Origin: Entoloma clypeatum
Lineage: Eukaryota; Basidiomycota; Agaricomycetes; Agaricales; Entolomataceae
DNA: 64,000 nt
NCBI GenBank assembly: GCA_963565915.1
Contig: OY751493.1
Location: 1,178,001 to 1,242,000 of the forward strand
Reading direction: 5' to 3'
Below the pieces are notes generated by a model, which saw nothing but the letters and a program-made list of their open reading frames with translations, made no database searches and was not told where the DNA came from. Positions 43,829 through 54,389 of the stretch are shown here, in pieces (the first letter of the stretch is position 1; each line of letters begins with the position of its first letter). Both the position numbers and the translations under genes were made by a program.

Positions 43829-43843
43829 GATCAATGGTCATCT
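43829..43843. repeat. LINE-A target-site duplication, right
   Basis: Exact copy of 37146-37160; from here LINE-B ORF1 continues with GNAKRTI. Confidence 0.93.
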
Positions 43844-44759
43844 GGGCAACGCAAAGAGGACGATCTGCGTCACTTCTGTTGAGTCAAACTGGGGAGGCCT
43901 CTCCCTGACGACTGATGAAGTCCCCGACGAGAACGACCTCAAAGTTTTCCAAAACCTTTTCGAGTCCAAGCTTGCCGCTAGCACTCAATCGGCCCCTGAC
44001 ACTGAGCTTCGAGTGGAGGCACCCACCTCCAAATCGAGCCTCAAAATCTGCGACTTCCCATACTACGGTCTCATCCCGCAACGCGACCCAAAATCTGGCT
44101 GCCTCGTTCCCCTTTCGGAGAGCCAGGTCGCCGACTTCATGTCGTCTGCCCCCTTTGCTCGCGATTTCTCTTACTATGAGAACTTGAAGCCCCACCTCGC
44201 CAGAAACTCCCCGTCATCTAGCACCGGGACCATCTGGTTTGACATCGAAGACTCCTGAGGGGGTCTCGTTCTCAAAAACCTCGCCAGAAAGGTCTTCATG
44301 TACGGACCCTACCGACTCGTCCTAAACCCCGCGGAGAAGCACGTTGGAGTGCCTCAATGCAACCGCTGCTGGCGATTTGGCCATCCGTCCAACGCACGGA
44401 TCTGCCCACTCAAGAGCAAACTCAGCCCCATCTGCGGTGAACCCCACACCGTCGAATTCCACTGCGCCCTCGCTTCCTGCTGCCGCGGGAACACCAAGGC
44501 AAACCCCCCAGTTCCCCCCACCCCAGATGGGAAGGACTGCAAACATGCAGGACGCTGCATCAACTGCAAAGGTAGCCACCGCGCAGACGATCACATATGC
44601 AAATACTGGAAAAGCCAGTTCAACCCTGATTGGATCTGGCGCCGCTATCAGGAAGCAAACGTAAGTGCGGACTTCACCCACTTCTTTGAATCTAATCCTA
44701 GTCCTCGTCTAGCTGACCGAGACAATCACTGCATTCAATCAGACGTAGCTGTATGTTAG
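43844..44759 (+). pseudogene. LINE-B ORF1, second part
   Basis: It continues the ORF1 cut at 37160. It keeps the three CCHC knuckles (CNRCWRFGHPSNARIC and CINCKGSHRADDHIC; the middle one starts SPIC instead of CPIC). A TGA interrupts it after WFDIEDS near 44257. The stop overlaps the ORF2 start in ATGTTAG. Confidence 0.88.
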
Positions 44760-47700
44760 GTACAACTATGAATAAATATGAGGGTTTGCGTATTCGCTCC
44801 CAGAACATCTACCAAAAGAGTGTTCTCCTGTCTACGATGTTAGAGCAACAAAAAGATAACCTCGACATCATCTTCGTGCAAGAGCCCCAATGGGCTACCA
44901 TAAGACATGTCGCCTCCATGACAAGTAAAGGTGGCGAGCCCCTTGTGGGTCCGCTGAACCACCCTGACTGGATGTGCCTCCACCACTTGGAACCTGTCCT
45001 TGATCCATCTAACCTGGATGAAGATCTGTGTCCCTGCGCCATTGTTTACATTCATAGACGGCGTACCACTATGAAATCTCAACTTTGCTCAGACATCATC
45101 CGTCATCGAGATGTCAATCTTCTTACATTGTCTATCCCTGAGGGCCAATTAACCTAATTAATGCCTACTCGGATACCCAGGGCACTGCCATACATCCCTT
45201 CCTCCTATTCGGTACATAGGCGGCAATTTTAATTGCCCCTCACCGTTATGGGACCCCAAAGTGATGCACCACAACCACAATGCATCTCTCCTTTCGGACT
45301 TTGCATTTGCTCATAGTCTTGTTCATCATAGGACTGGGTTCACCCATTTTCCTAAGAATAACAATGCCCCGTCCATCATCGACCTGGTCTTCCTCCCTAA
45401 CACGGACAAAGACTCGATCATTAAACTTGGGAGCCCTGACGAGTCGGACCACCGCTCGATCATTACCCTCCTCAGATCCCCCCTCATTAACGCGAAGGAA
45501 CGTTACCGTATAGTGCCAGACTCGGAAGAGAAAACTCATTTCTTGTCAGCGCTCATGGAATCCATTGCCTCCATCCCTATTCTGGCCACAGCCAGTAGGG
45601 AGGGCATCACCAGTATTACCCAGAAGGTACAGGAGCTCGTCCTGGCCGAGTGGACCGAGTTCTCTCGCTCTCCCCGGGACTCATTCCAGTCGAAGGGCTG
45701 GTGGGACAAGGACTGCAAGGCAGGATGGCGCACCTATTCCAACTCGGGTAAGACAGACCAAGACTGGTGCGATATGCATAAAATCATTCGCACCGCCAAA
45801 CAGAACTTCTTTGACAAGAAAATCGACGAGGTCTCCAACAAAAACAAGCATCCTTGGGACCTTACCTCTTGGGTCGGCCCACGAAAGAATGCCTCTCCCG
45901 AGGCTATTATTTTTGAAGGCGAGACCTGCTCCACAACCACCGAGACTTGTGAGGCGTTCCATAAGTCTTTTCAGTCTGCCAAAGCGCGCCCTGTCGACCC
46001 TGACAGGCTGCACAGCGCTCTTGAACCTCAGCCCAAAAGGGCCTGGATTCTATTCTCATCGCAAGAGGTCCTCCAGGCCCTGGCTGGCTGTTCCAGCTGG
46101 TCTGCCCCTGGCCCTGACCATCTTGCGTGGTCCCACCTCAAGTGCCTGATTGCACATGAGCATATCTTGAAGTTGTTCGTCTGGATCCTGAATGCCTGCC
46201 TCTTGGAGGGGTTCTGGCCTGACGCCTTCAAAATCTCAATGACTGTCATTATTCCTAAGCCAAATAAGCCAGCATACGACATTCCCAAAGCGTTTTGCCC
46301 CATCGTGCTCCTCAACACCAGGGGCAAACTATTTGAGAAAGCTATCGCCAACAGACTGCAATGGGAACTCGCCCGCTATGGTCTGCTACACCCAGGACAA
46401 TTCAGAGGGGTTCGTCAGAACTCCACTGAAGACGCCAGTCAATTTCTCACCCACCTCATACGTGCAGGATGGGCAAGGAAACTCAAGACAAGTGTTGTTG
46501 CCATCGACTTGGCACAATACTTTCCCTCTCTAAACCACTTGGTCATCGCGCTCATATTAGATAGGATGGGATTTTCCGACACTGTCGTGGACTTCTTCTC
46601 CAACTATCTAATAGGGAGACAGACTCAATACGCCTGGAAGGATGACCTCTCAGACCTTTTTTCCATGGACATTGGCGTAGGTCAGGGCTCTGCCCTCTCC
46701 CCCGTGCTATCATCCATATACCTCGCCCCGCTGATGTATGTGTTTCACGCTGAACAATCACAGGCCAGCCTCATTTTCTACGTAGATGACGGGACCATCA
46801 TAGTCCAGTCCGAGACGTGGAAAGAAAACCTCGCCAAACTAAAAAAGGCATACAAATGTCTGTTTGAGCTGACTACAGCCCTCGGGCTTGTCCTCGAACA
46901 CTCTAAATCGGAGGCGTTCCATTTTTCCAGGAAAAATGGCGACGATAACCCCCCGGTTGACCTAGGATATGCGCCCTTCACCGGCGACTCCCCTCTCGTC
47001 CCCAAGACCTTCTGGAGGTACCTGGGGTTCTTCTTCGACCGTAAGCTCCTCTTCACTGAGCATGCAAAATGGTACGCCACTAAGGCATTCTCCACAACGG
47101 GAGCCTTACTGTCTCTGGGGAACTCAGTCCGTGGACTCACGCCCAAACACAAACACACCCTATACCGATCGTGTATTCTGACGATCGCTCTATATGGTGC
47201 CAATCTATGGAACTTCAACGGCGCCCGTAATAAGGGTGTCATCAAGTCTATCTCCAGAGTACAGAGGCGCGCAGCCCTGTGGATCCTGGGAGCCTTCTGT
47301 ACCACCCCCACAGGGGCGGTCGAATCCCTTGCCGGCTTGCCTCCAGTGCATCTGCACCTAAAGAAGCTCTCCTGCAGAAACTGCGTCCGTATGCACTCTC
47401 TTGCACCACGACACATGACCGTCATGGTCTGCGATGAGGAAGATCCCTCAAAGCGACCATGGTACTCCCCGGAATTTATGTATAACCTTAAATCCCCCCT
47501 CGTCAATATCTGGGCATACCGTGCAAACTGACTGTCCCCCTATCACCCTACAATAATTACAACGAGCCAGGAAAACACGTCCTCAACCGATTTCCTGACC
47601 GCATCATCCACGACATCACCCTTATCCGCGGCAAAACCGCTAAGGAGCATGCCGAAGCCAGGAAGTTACGCCTCGTCACCCTTAACAAGGTGTTCGACGC

Positions 47701-48955
47701 CAACATCTGCTCTAACAAATCCGTCGTCATTGTCACCGACGCGGCCGTTCCCTCCCTTATGTCGGGACATCAAGCTGTTGCAGCTTGGGAAACCTGGCAC
47801 ATGGGGTACTCCATTAACAAAGACTGGGCAGCTGGTGGCCTCGCAGTCTCTGACGACACTGAAACCTTAGCAATAGGACACAGATTCTCCAACCTAGTCG
47901 CCCTGCTAGGGGGTCTCTCCCAACTGGAAGAAATCCACATCTTCACCAATTCTGTTAACGCCATCCGGCGCGCCACAGACCCGGACCTCCACTCCTCGCA
48001 GGCAACTGCACTCGCTATCATCAGTAACCTGGTCCCTTGGTTTGAGGAACCAGGTCTGAAATCCAAGATCTTCTTTCACCATGTCCCTGATTGCGCGGAC
48101 CATGGCTTCGAACCCCACCATGCAGTGCACGACTTCGCCTCCTCAATACACATCAAGTGTGGTGAGTCGGCCTCCAGATTCCTCGACTTCAACACGAAAC
48201 AATTCACGGACGACATGCTAGGCGACTGGAACAATCTGTACCAGTCCCCCAAGTATGTTGGCTGCCACTACCAATTCCCGAGGTCGTATGTCAGATGCCA
48301 GGACCACGCTCAGGCCAAAAGAATGAAACTGTCCCACCTCAAGGGCGGCACATGGCTTAAGGATGTGGGTCACTCCCAATCCCTCACGGCTCAAATGGTA
48401 CGCGGCCTCACCAGCCACGCTCCAGTTGGCCACTATAGACATAGGTTCAATATTGGTGACAAAAGTGAACAATGCGACTGTGGATCGGGGTCCGTCAAGG
48501 ACTTCGCCCACGTATTCTACAAATGTCTGCACCACCCCACCAGGCCACCAGACATGCCCACCTTCTCGAGGAACTCTCCCACCTGGGACGTCTTCGGGAA
48601 ATTTATCATGGACAACCCAGGGGCATTTGCCTTCTGGGATCGTCCAACGCCCAACACAACCGTTGGCGGTAATCATGTGGTAGCACGCTGGGTGCAAAGG
48701 GGTGCAGCCCCCTCTGGCAAGCGAACACGATTGAAGGGTAAGAACCGCACAGGCGCTTCTTTGGTGGGTAGGGCGCAGACACCCCCCAGCACCATCAACG
48801 GCCAACCTCGCAAGGTTGGAGTGCTCCTGTATCGCGCAGCCGCATATTCGGGCGCACATACTAACACGTTTGTTTACAACAGACTCCCCCGTCCTGGCGC
48901 GAGGACTTATCAGCTCGACGGAGCTTTGCGCTGCTTGTTCTTCATGTGTATGTAG
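44753..48955 (+). pseudogene. LINE-B ORF2, broken
   Basis: Homologous throughout to LINE-A ORF2 but split into open parts 44753-45157, 45261-47531 and 47690-48955 by small indels and stops. It still shows IIFVQEPQW, YVDDGTI and the RNase H and C-terminal zinc motifs. Near the endonuclease the GDFN motif reads GGNFNC (shifted frame). Confidence 0.92.
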
Positions 48956-49031
48956 ATCCTCAGATCGATGTAGTTCACTCTATGTCAAGCAGACTGTACC
49001 CCTAGTATACCGCTATATAAATTGTTGACTC

Positions 49032-49053
49032 AAAAAAAAAAAAAAAAAAAAAA
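49032..49053 (+). other. LINE-B poly(A) tail
   Basis: Run of A after the 3' UTR shared with LINE-A; followed by the target-site duplication 49054-49067. Confidence 0.93.
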
Positions 49054-49189
49054 AACTGGTTTAAACCAATATATTACAAGTAAAATAAGACTAAGGACAT
49101 GCGCGCACAGCCTGATGCTGTGCACGCATAGTACTCCCTCAATTGGTCCTCCGTGGGCTCAGCCCGGCCCCATGTGCTCTGGGGCGTGA

Positions 49190-49830
49190 CTCGACGCTGT
49201 TGGGTGTGAAAGGGGGCCGTTGGGCACGTGTTGTGGCAGGTGTGCGGTGCCGTACGGCGCGAAGGGAGGCCGTTGCATGCGAAGAAAGGGTGCTGGGTGT
49301 GAGTCGACGGCGTTGAGGATGCAAGGCGGCCGTTGGGCATTAGAGGGGCGGTGGGGCACTAGTCGGGGCAGTTGGGCAAGAGGGGTGGCCGTTGGGGACA
49401 CGAGGCAGCCATTGGGTGTGAAAGGCGGCTGTTGTGCATGGGTTGATGGCGCTGAGGGCAAAGGGATGGTGTTGGGGGCAAAGGAACAGCATGGCGTGGG
49501 TCAATGGCGGTGGGCGCAAGTCGGAACCGTTGGGCATGAAAGGCGGCCATTGGGCATGGGTCGACGGCGTTGGGGGTAAAGGGATGGCGTTGGGGGCGAA
49601 AGGACAGCGTTGGGCATGGGTTGACGTGTTGAGGGCGAAGGGATGCCGTTGGGCATGAGTCGGGACCGTTGGGCACAAAGGGACGCCGTTGGGCGCAAAG
49701 GGACGCCATTGGGCGCAAAGGGACGCCATTGGGCGCAGAGAGGGCCGTTGGACATGAGTGGTGGCCGTTATGCACAAGTAGTGGCCCTTGGGCGGATGTG
49801 GTGGCTGGGTGAAGTGGTGGTGCGGGATAA
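49190..49830. repeat. Degenerate minisatellite in the hAT element
   Basis: Some 25-30 imperfect units around the core GCCGTTGGGC(A/G)CAAAGGGA, each about 18-25 bp. The cleanest stretch, GTTGGGCGCAAAGGGACGCC and variants, is at 49675-49740. Long open frames on both strands (for example minus 49359-49886, with repeated PNG and RPQ) come from the repeat and are not called as genes. Confidence 0.8.
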
Positions 49831-50526
49831 AAAAAGGGTGGGAAGGTTTTGCTGGCAGTTATGGTTCGACTTTTGGCAATTGCCAAGCATGCTCGGCATC
49901 AATGCCGAGCCATGCATGTCATTGAAAATTGTGTCCTCAATGCCCAAACCGTGGCACCAAAACCCACAAAAATAATTCTTACCTTATGTAGACATATCTA
50001 GAAACTCATAGGAAGTATATATAGAGTTATATATACATGAGCTATGGATGGTAGAAAGTTGGTGCTCCAAATTGATGCATCAAAACACAATGTAAATCAT
50101 GATGAACAGTGTGGCATGGTGTTTTCAAACACAAAAAACAACATTTTCTAGCTTCCTCCTTTGCACAACATTTGTACTCTAAATATACTATACATATGCT
50201 ATTGAAACAGTGTATGTAAACCTATTCAGACCCTTCAAATAAAATTAAAGGACTTGATGAGGTGAATATGAGCAAAATAGGTCAAAAATTTGACCAAAAT
50301 TTTTTGTTTCAGCTTTGGATTCTCCTCATTCAGGAGATCTCACAGCACATTTGTTTTTCAAATTTGGCTCATTCATTAGGGAGATATAACACTTCTACTG
50401 AAATCTGCACATTTCATTATTTCTATCTTATCTGGACTTCTAAAAATTATACAAAGTGCTTCAGAAGATGAATACATATCTATTTATGAGTTCTATCACT
50501 TTCAACTATTATTAGACCATGAGGAA

Positions 50527-50652
50527 GGCACTGCGCGCGCCTGCGCAATGCATTTTGCACATTGTTTACTATTATTTGGTGTAGAGCATGGCACTGCGCG
50601 CGCCTGCGCAATGCATTTTGCACATTGTTTACTATTATTTGGTGTAGAGCAT
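50527..50652. repeat. Tandem duplication of a 63-bp unit
   Basis: Units 50527-50589 and 50590-50652 are identical by eye, and a third begins (GGCAC). Each contains CTGCGCGCGCCTGCGC followed by AATGCATTTTGCAC. Confidence 0.9.
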
Positions 50653-51071
50653 GGCACCTCTATGACTTAAAATCTGTGGCATCATTCCATAAAATCAACA
50701 CATATTTATTGACATATGATACTCTGCTACATAATTGATATAGTCTGTAAGCTGACTTCCTCCTGTGTAGCCATATTAAGGAGAAATGTGATGTTTTTTG
50801 AGTTTGTTTACATATATTTGACACATTTGATGCGCACGTGATGAGTGTCATCCAATGTCGAAACGATGCATCCACCCATTGCTGACTCTGCAATGAGAGG
50901 CACAGATGCTGAAAAGGCCAGAATATATTTATAGATTTTATTTATAATCTGTCTACTTGTGATCGAGGCAGGAGGGAGCACACACACACACCTTTTGTGT
51001 TTTTTTTTAGGTGTGCCTATTTGGGAAGTGGGAAAGTTGTGATGTAGAGTGATTGTGAGCAATGAAATATA

Positions 51072-51160
51072 ATGGTCTTGTGGCTCAGTTGGTTAAGTGG
51101 TGTTAAAAGAATCCTTTATACTATAGAAGTTCAGAGTTCAAGTCTTTCTTGTGGCAGAAA
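51072..51160 (+). other. tRNA-like Pol III promoter module (degenerate tRNA or SINE head)
   Basis: TGGCTCAGTTGG at 51081-51092 fits the Pol III A box and GAGTTCAAGTCT at 51134-51145 fits the B box, with spacing like an intron-bearing tRNA. Stem pairing is poor, so it is not called as a working tRNA. A T-rich stretch follows at about 51160. It lies in the hAT element, just before its right subterminal repeats. Confidence 0.45.
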
Positions 51161-51413
51161 TTTTGTACTTGCCGTTTCGGGACATTGATTTCAGATCCTC
51201 AGATCGTTCCATGGAAAATACCGGTTTAAACCAATCCGAACCGGTCTTTGGCCAGTCTTTCAAACTCTAAAGTTTCGAGTGAACCAAAGACCGGCCGTGA
51301 TCCGAAACCTTAAAAACCGAGACCGGCGGTCCGGTCTTTCACCGGTTAGGTCCTGTCCAGTCTCTGTCTGAAATCAACGAAGGTAAACTGGACCTTGAAA
51401 CACTAGTTACACA

Positions 51414-51575
51414 GTCCATTTGATGATACATAAATGTATGAGAGAGATGTGCAAGCACATGTGATGACATGTAGGGGGGGCATGTGGTGAGAGACTGATG
51501 GCTGGTCCATGGAGAGTGTTGTGTATGTGTTGTATGTAGGAAAGAGAGATAAATAATAGTCCATTGTATATATAA
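51414..51575. other. Short spacer after the hAT element
   Basis: Nothing recognised. Confidence 0.5.
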
Positions 51576-53308
51576 TCAGACCAAGGGGATCATAAAGGTC
51601 TGGAAGTTTACCATTGGAGGTCCACTAACAGCCCACTTGATGATCGTGAGGGTGATCTTGACAATGGTCGTCGAGACCTGGGGGAGAGGAGGTTCATGGA
51701 AGCGAGCTGGCAGTGGGGAGGGGGGGTAGTTGAAGAGAGGCGGCATGTGGGCAGCCTGTGGTGGAAGAGGCAATGCAAAAGGTGCTTGCATGTGAGGGGC
51801 AGCAGCATGTGGGGGTGTGAAGGGCGCAGCTCTTGCGTTGAGAGAAGCTGCCTTGGGCAGTGGGGGAGGAGGAGACGATGGTTGGGGAACCATCACAGGA
51901 GGAGGAGGGGCAACAGATTGAGGGGCCTGTTTTGTCTTGGTCTTCTTTCGCTTTTTGGGCATGGCAGACTCAGAAGGACCAGAGGGAGAGGGGGGAAAGA
52001 GCTCTCCGCTCTTCTTGAGTTCATGCTGGAAGGCATGAATTGGGATCTCCTCGCCATCTGATCCAAAGTCAGATGAGCAAGGCGATGGGGAATATTGGGA
52101 GGAAAAGGTGTCAAATGTCAGTTTGGGCAGTAAAGATGCAGGGAGAGGGCAGTTCGCAAGCTTTCTCTTATCCTTCTGGGGTGGGATCTGGCATTTGCGA
52201 GGGCACCGGTGGGAACTGAATGGGGGGAGGCCCTCAAAGAGTTCTTTGAAGATGTTGGGAGAAGATACCTGAGATGAGTGGAACGAACTGCAGCCATCGT
52301 CTTGCGACGAATGGTATGGGCTGCAATCGCTACACGTGAGAGGAAGGGAGGACATTCTGGAGAAATATGAGTCTGGAGAAAGGGAGCTGCTAGGAGGAGA
52401 GATGAGCTTCTGTAGGTGGCATGTGCGGCTTGCCCTGGGGGTGCCTTGGAGAGGGGATGGGAAGGGCATGTGAGGTAAAAATCCCGCATAGCCTCCCACT
52501 GGGGGGAGGGGAGGAGGAACTTGCCATACTGCTTGGGAGGTAGGTTGAACATCTGGAGTGGGGACAGCAAGGGGAGGTCATCTTTGACCAAAAAGTGTGT
52601 GAGCACTGGGGAGACAACTGGGGAAAGGTGGAGTGACGGGATGGCCGCTGGTTCAGGGACGGGAACGGGCATCAAAGTCAGGAGTGGAGAGGCCTGGGCC
52701 TGCATTGCCACTGATGTGTACAAGGCACATGGAGGGGGTGACATCTGGGTAGATGCCAAAAGAGACACGGGAGGCGCAGCTTGCACATCCGCAATCTCAT
52801 GGGTGAGGGGAGGCAGAACCACCTGGGTTCCGCATGTTCGGAGGGAGGACAGAAAGGTCTGCATTGAGCAGGACTTCTTGGCCGGTGGAGGGGGGGAAGG
52901 AAGATGGGGAAACTTTCCAGCAAAGTCCAGAAGAGAATCCATAACAAGAGTGATTATCTTTTGGTAATCGGGAGAAAGTGTGGCAAATGGGGTGCCAAAA
53001 CTGTAATGTTGCAGGCATTTGATGTCAGTGAGAATGTTCTGCCACAGCTCTATATAAAAGAACTCAACAGGTTCGGAGCAAGTGGAGAAAGTGGGTGAGG
53101 CAGGGCATGAGGGCGGAGTCTTGTTGTGTACCACGCTAGATGTGGCAGATGATGGTAACTCAACGCCCCCCACCCTGGGTGGAGAGCAGCCATAGTGGGA
53201 GAGTCAGTCGTAAGGGTTTTGAGGAGTGGGCTCCTCGGAAGGGGGTTCGATTGCGACAGCAGAGGTGGTCTTGGCCTCACACTGTTGTTTATAAGACTTG
53301 GAGGGCAT
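51576..53308 (-). pseudogene. Orphan proline-rich ORF with frameshifts
   Basis: A frame starting MPSKSYKQQCEAKTTS (ATG 53308) can be followed in three pieces: to about 53180, then 53173-52118, then 52499-51576. It needs two frameshifts. The product would be about 570 residues, Pro/Ser-rich. It has a short hydrophobic-aromatic segment (EFFYIELWQNILTDIK) in the first third and a nuclear-signal-like PKKRKKTKTK near the C-terminal third. I do not recognise the family. Its place among transposons suggests a repeat-borne gene, but it may be a decayed host gene. Confidence 0.45.
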
Positions 53309-54389
53309 CTTGGGATAAGTAGAAAGCGACACAGAAGACTGGGTTGGGTGCTACAGTGTCTACAACCAGCAGAATCGTTGCAAAATGTGTCGACAGGCAA
53401 CACATGTAAGCCTTGATGGTAGTGGTTAGTGGAAGAGAAGCGTGGATCTAGTCTAGTCCATCTAGAGAACTAATGGGAGGGTGTCATGTGACAGGGGGGT
53501 TTGACAACAGTGAGAAAAGTATGACAAATTCTGACAAAGACTGAAAAAATCTTATATAAAATTACATAAGAAATTGGTCAGCTTTTTGGGTGAGCACAAA
53601 GTGCGAACCTTTTTTCCCCTGGATTTTTGTGGACTCTTGATGGTGCCCTGCATCAAGAGAATCTTTTGTTCTTGGTTGGCTTTTGATTGATGGGGCCCTG
53701 CATCAAGAAACATGAGAAAAACATTGCTTTTGCCTTTCTTTTCCTCAATCCCCCACCATCATCTTCCCCTCCTTGAGTTGAGGTATTGTCCCCTGCACAG
53801 TGATCTTCATTGTTGATCAAGGTGAAGTCCAGAGAAGTCCTGGGTCCCTGGCTTCCTTGAAAGAGGTGTTTGCTGGTTGTTTTTTTTGGACCTCTCTCTG
53901 GACTGCAGTATACAGGGAGATTGAGTTGTTCTTACGACTTATTTTGTCTCCATTTCAACTGTTGCTGCTTGAACCGATTTCACTTTTGGATTTCATTGCA
54001 AAAGTGTGATAGTATCTCTTCTCCCTTCTCTTTTCTGGCCACAGCAAGATTGTGACGCTCATTTTGCAAGCACGATTTTTTGTGTCACCAGAGTACAGCC
54101 TATTTGTAAGACAAAGTACATTGGACTGGGACATCCAAGAGGCTGGAGTAACATTGAGCCCGACTCTGCCAAAGTACCATACTTGACAAGGCTGTGATAT
54201 ACACAGCACAGTTGTGGGTTTGGCTTTGAGTGACCCAGATGATTCTCACTGCAAGTGGTTGTATTCGCTTTTTCTGCATCTGCTGCAAGACTCTATCTCC
54301 AATTTTAACCATTGAATTAATTCTGCCATGTATGTTATTTGGATATTTTGTCTCTGGACTTAGTTTATTCACATTTAATTAGGTCTTTT
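53309..54389. other. No gene seen
   Basis: AT-rich, with a short direct repeat CCCTGCATCAAGA (near 53650 and 53697). It may include the 5' end of the Helitron, which I could not define. Confidence 0.5.

Larger units (their letters stand above)
36411..49053 (+). mobile_element. LINE-B: 5'-truncated Tad-type LINE, split by LINE-A
   Basis: Plus-strand non-LTR retrotransposon made of 36411-37160 and 43844-49053, with LINE-A in between. It starts inside ORF1 (5' truncation) and ends in poly(A) 49032-49053. It is flanked by AACTGGTTTAAACC. ORF1 and ORF2 carry several stops and frameshifts, so it is older than LINE-A. Confidence 0.92.
36230..51405. mobile_element. hAT-type non-autonomous element split by nested LINEs
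   Basis: Its left end begins TAGTGTTTAAAAGTC and its right end, read inversely, TAGTGTTTCAAGGTCC. Both are flanked by the identical 8-bp sequence GTTACACA (36222-36229 and 51406-51413), the duplication length of hAT elements. Inside both ends lie dense variants of ACCGGTC/GACCGAG and CTGGTTTAAACC, like the subterminal repeats of hAT elements. Own DNA is 36230-36410 plus 49068-51405 (about 2.5 kb); the rest is LINE-B with LINE-A in it. I see no transposase. The 482-bp relative at 61563-62044 supports the family. Confidence 0.82.

Noticed and set aside
49340..49886. Minus-strand ORFs of 145-175 codons with repeated PNG/RPQ
   Set aside because: Produced by the minisatellite; no start context and no conservation seen.
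50527..50652. CRISPR-like direct repeats
   Set aside because: Only two adjacent units without spacers, in a eukaryotic repeat region.
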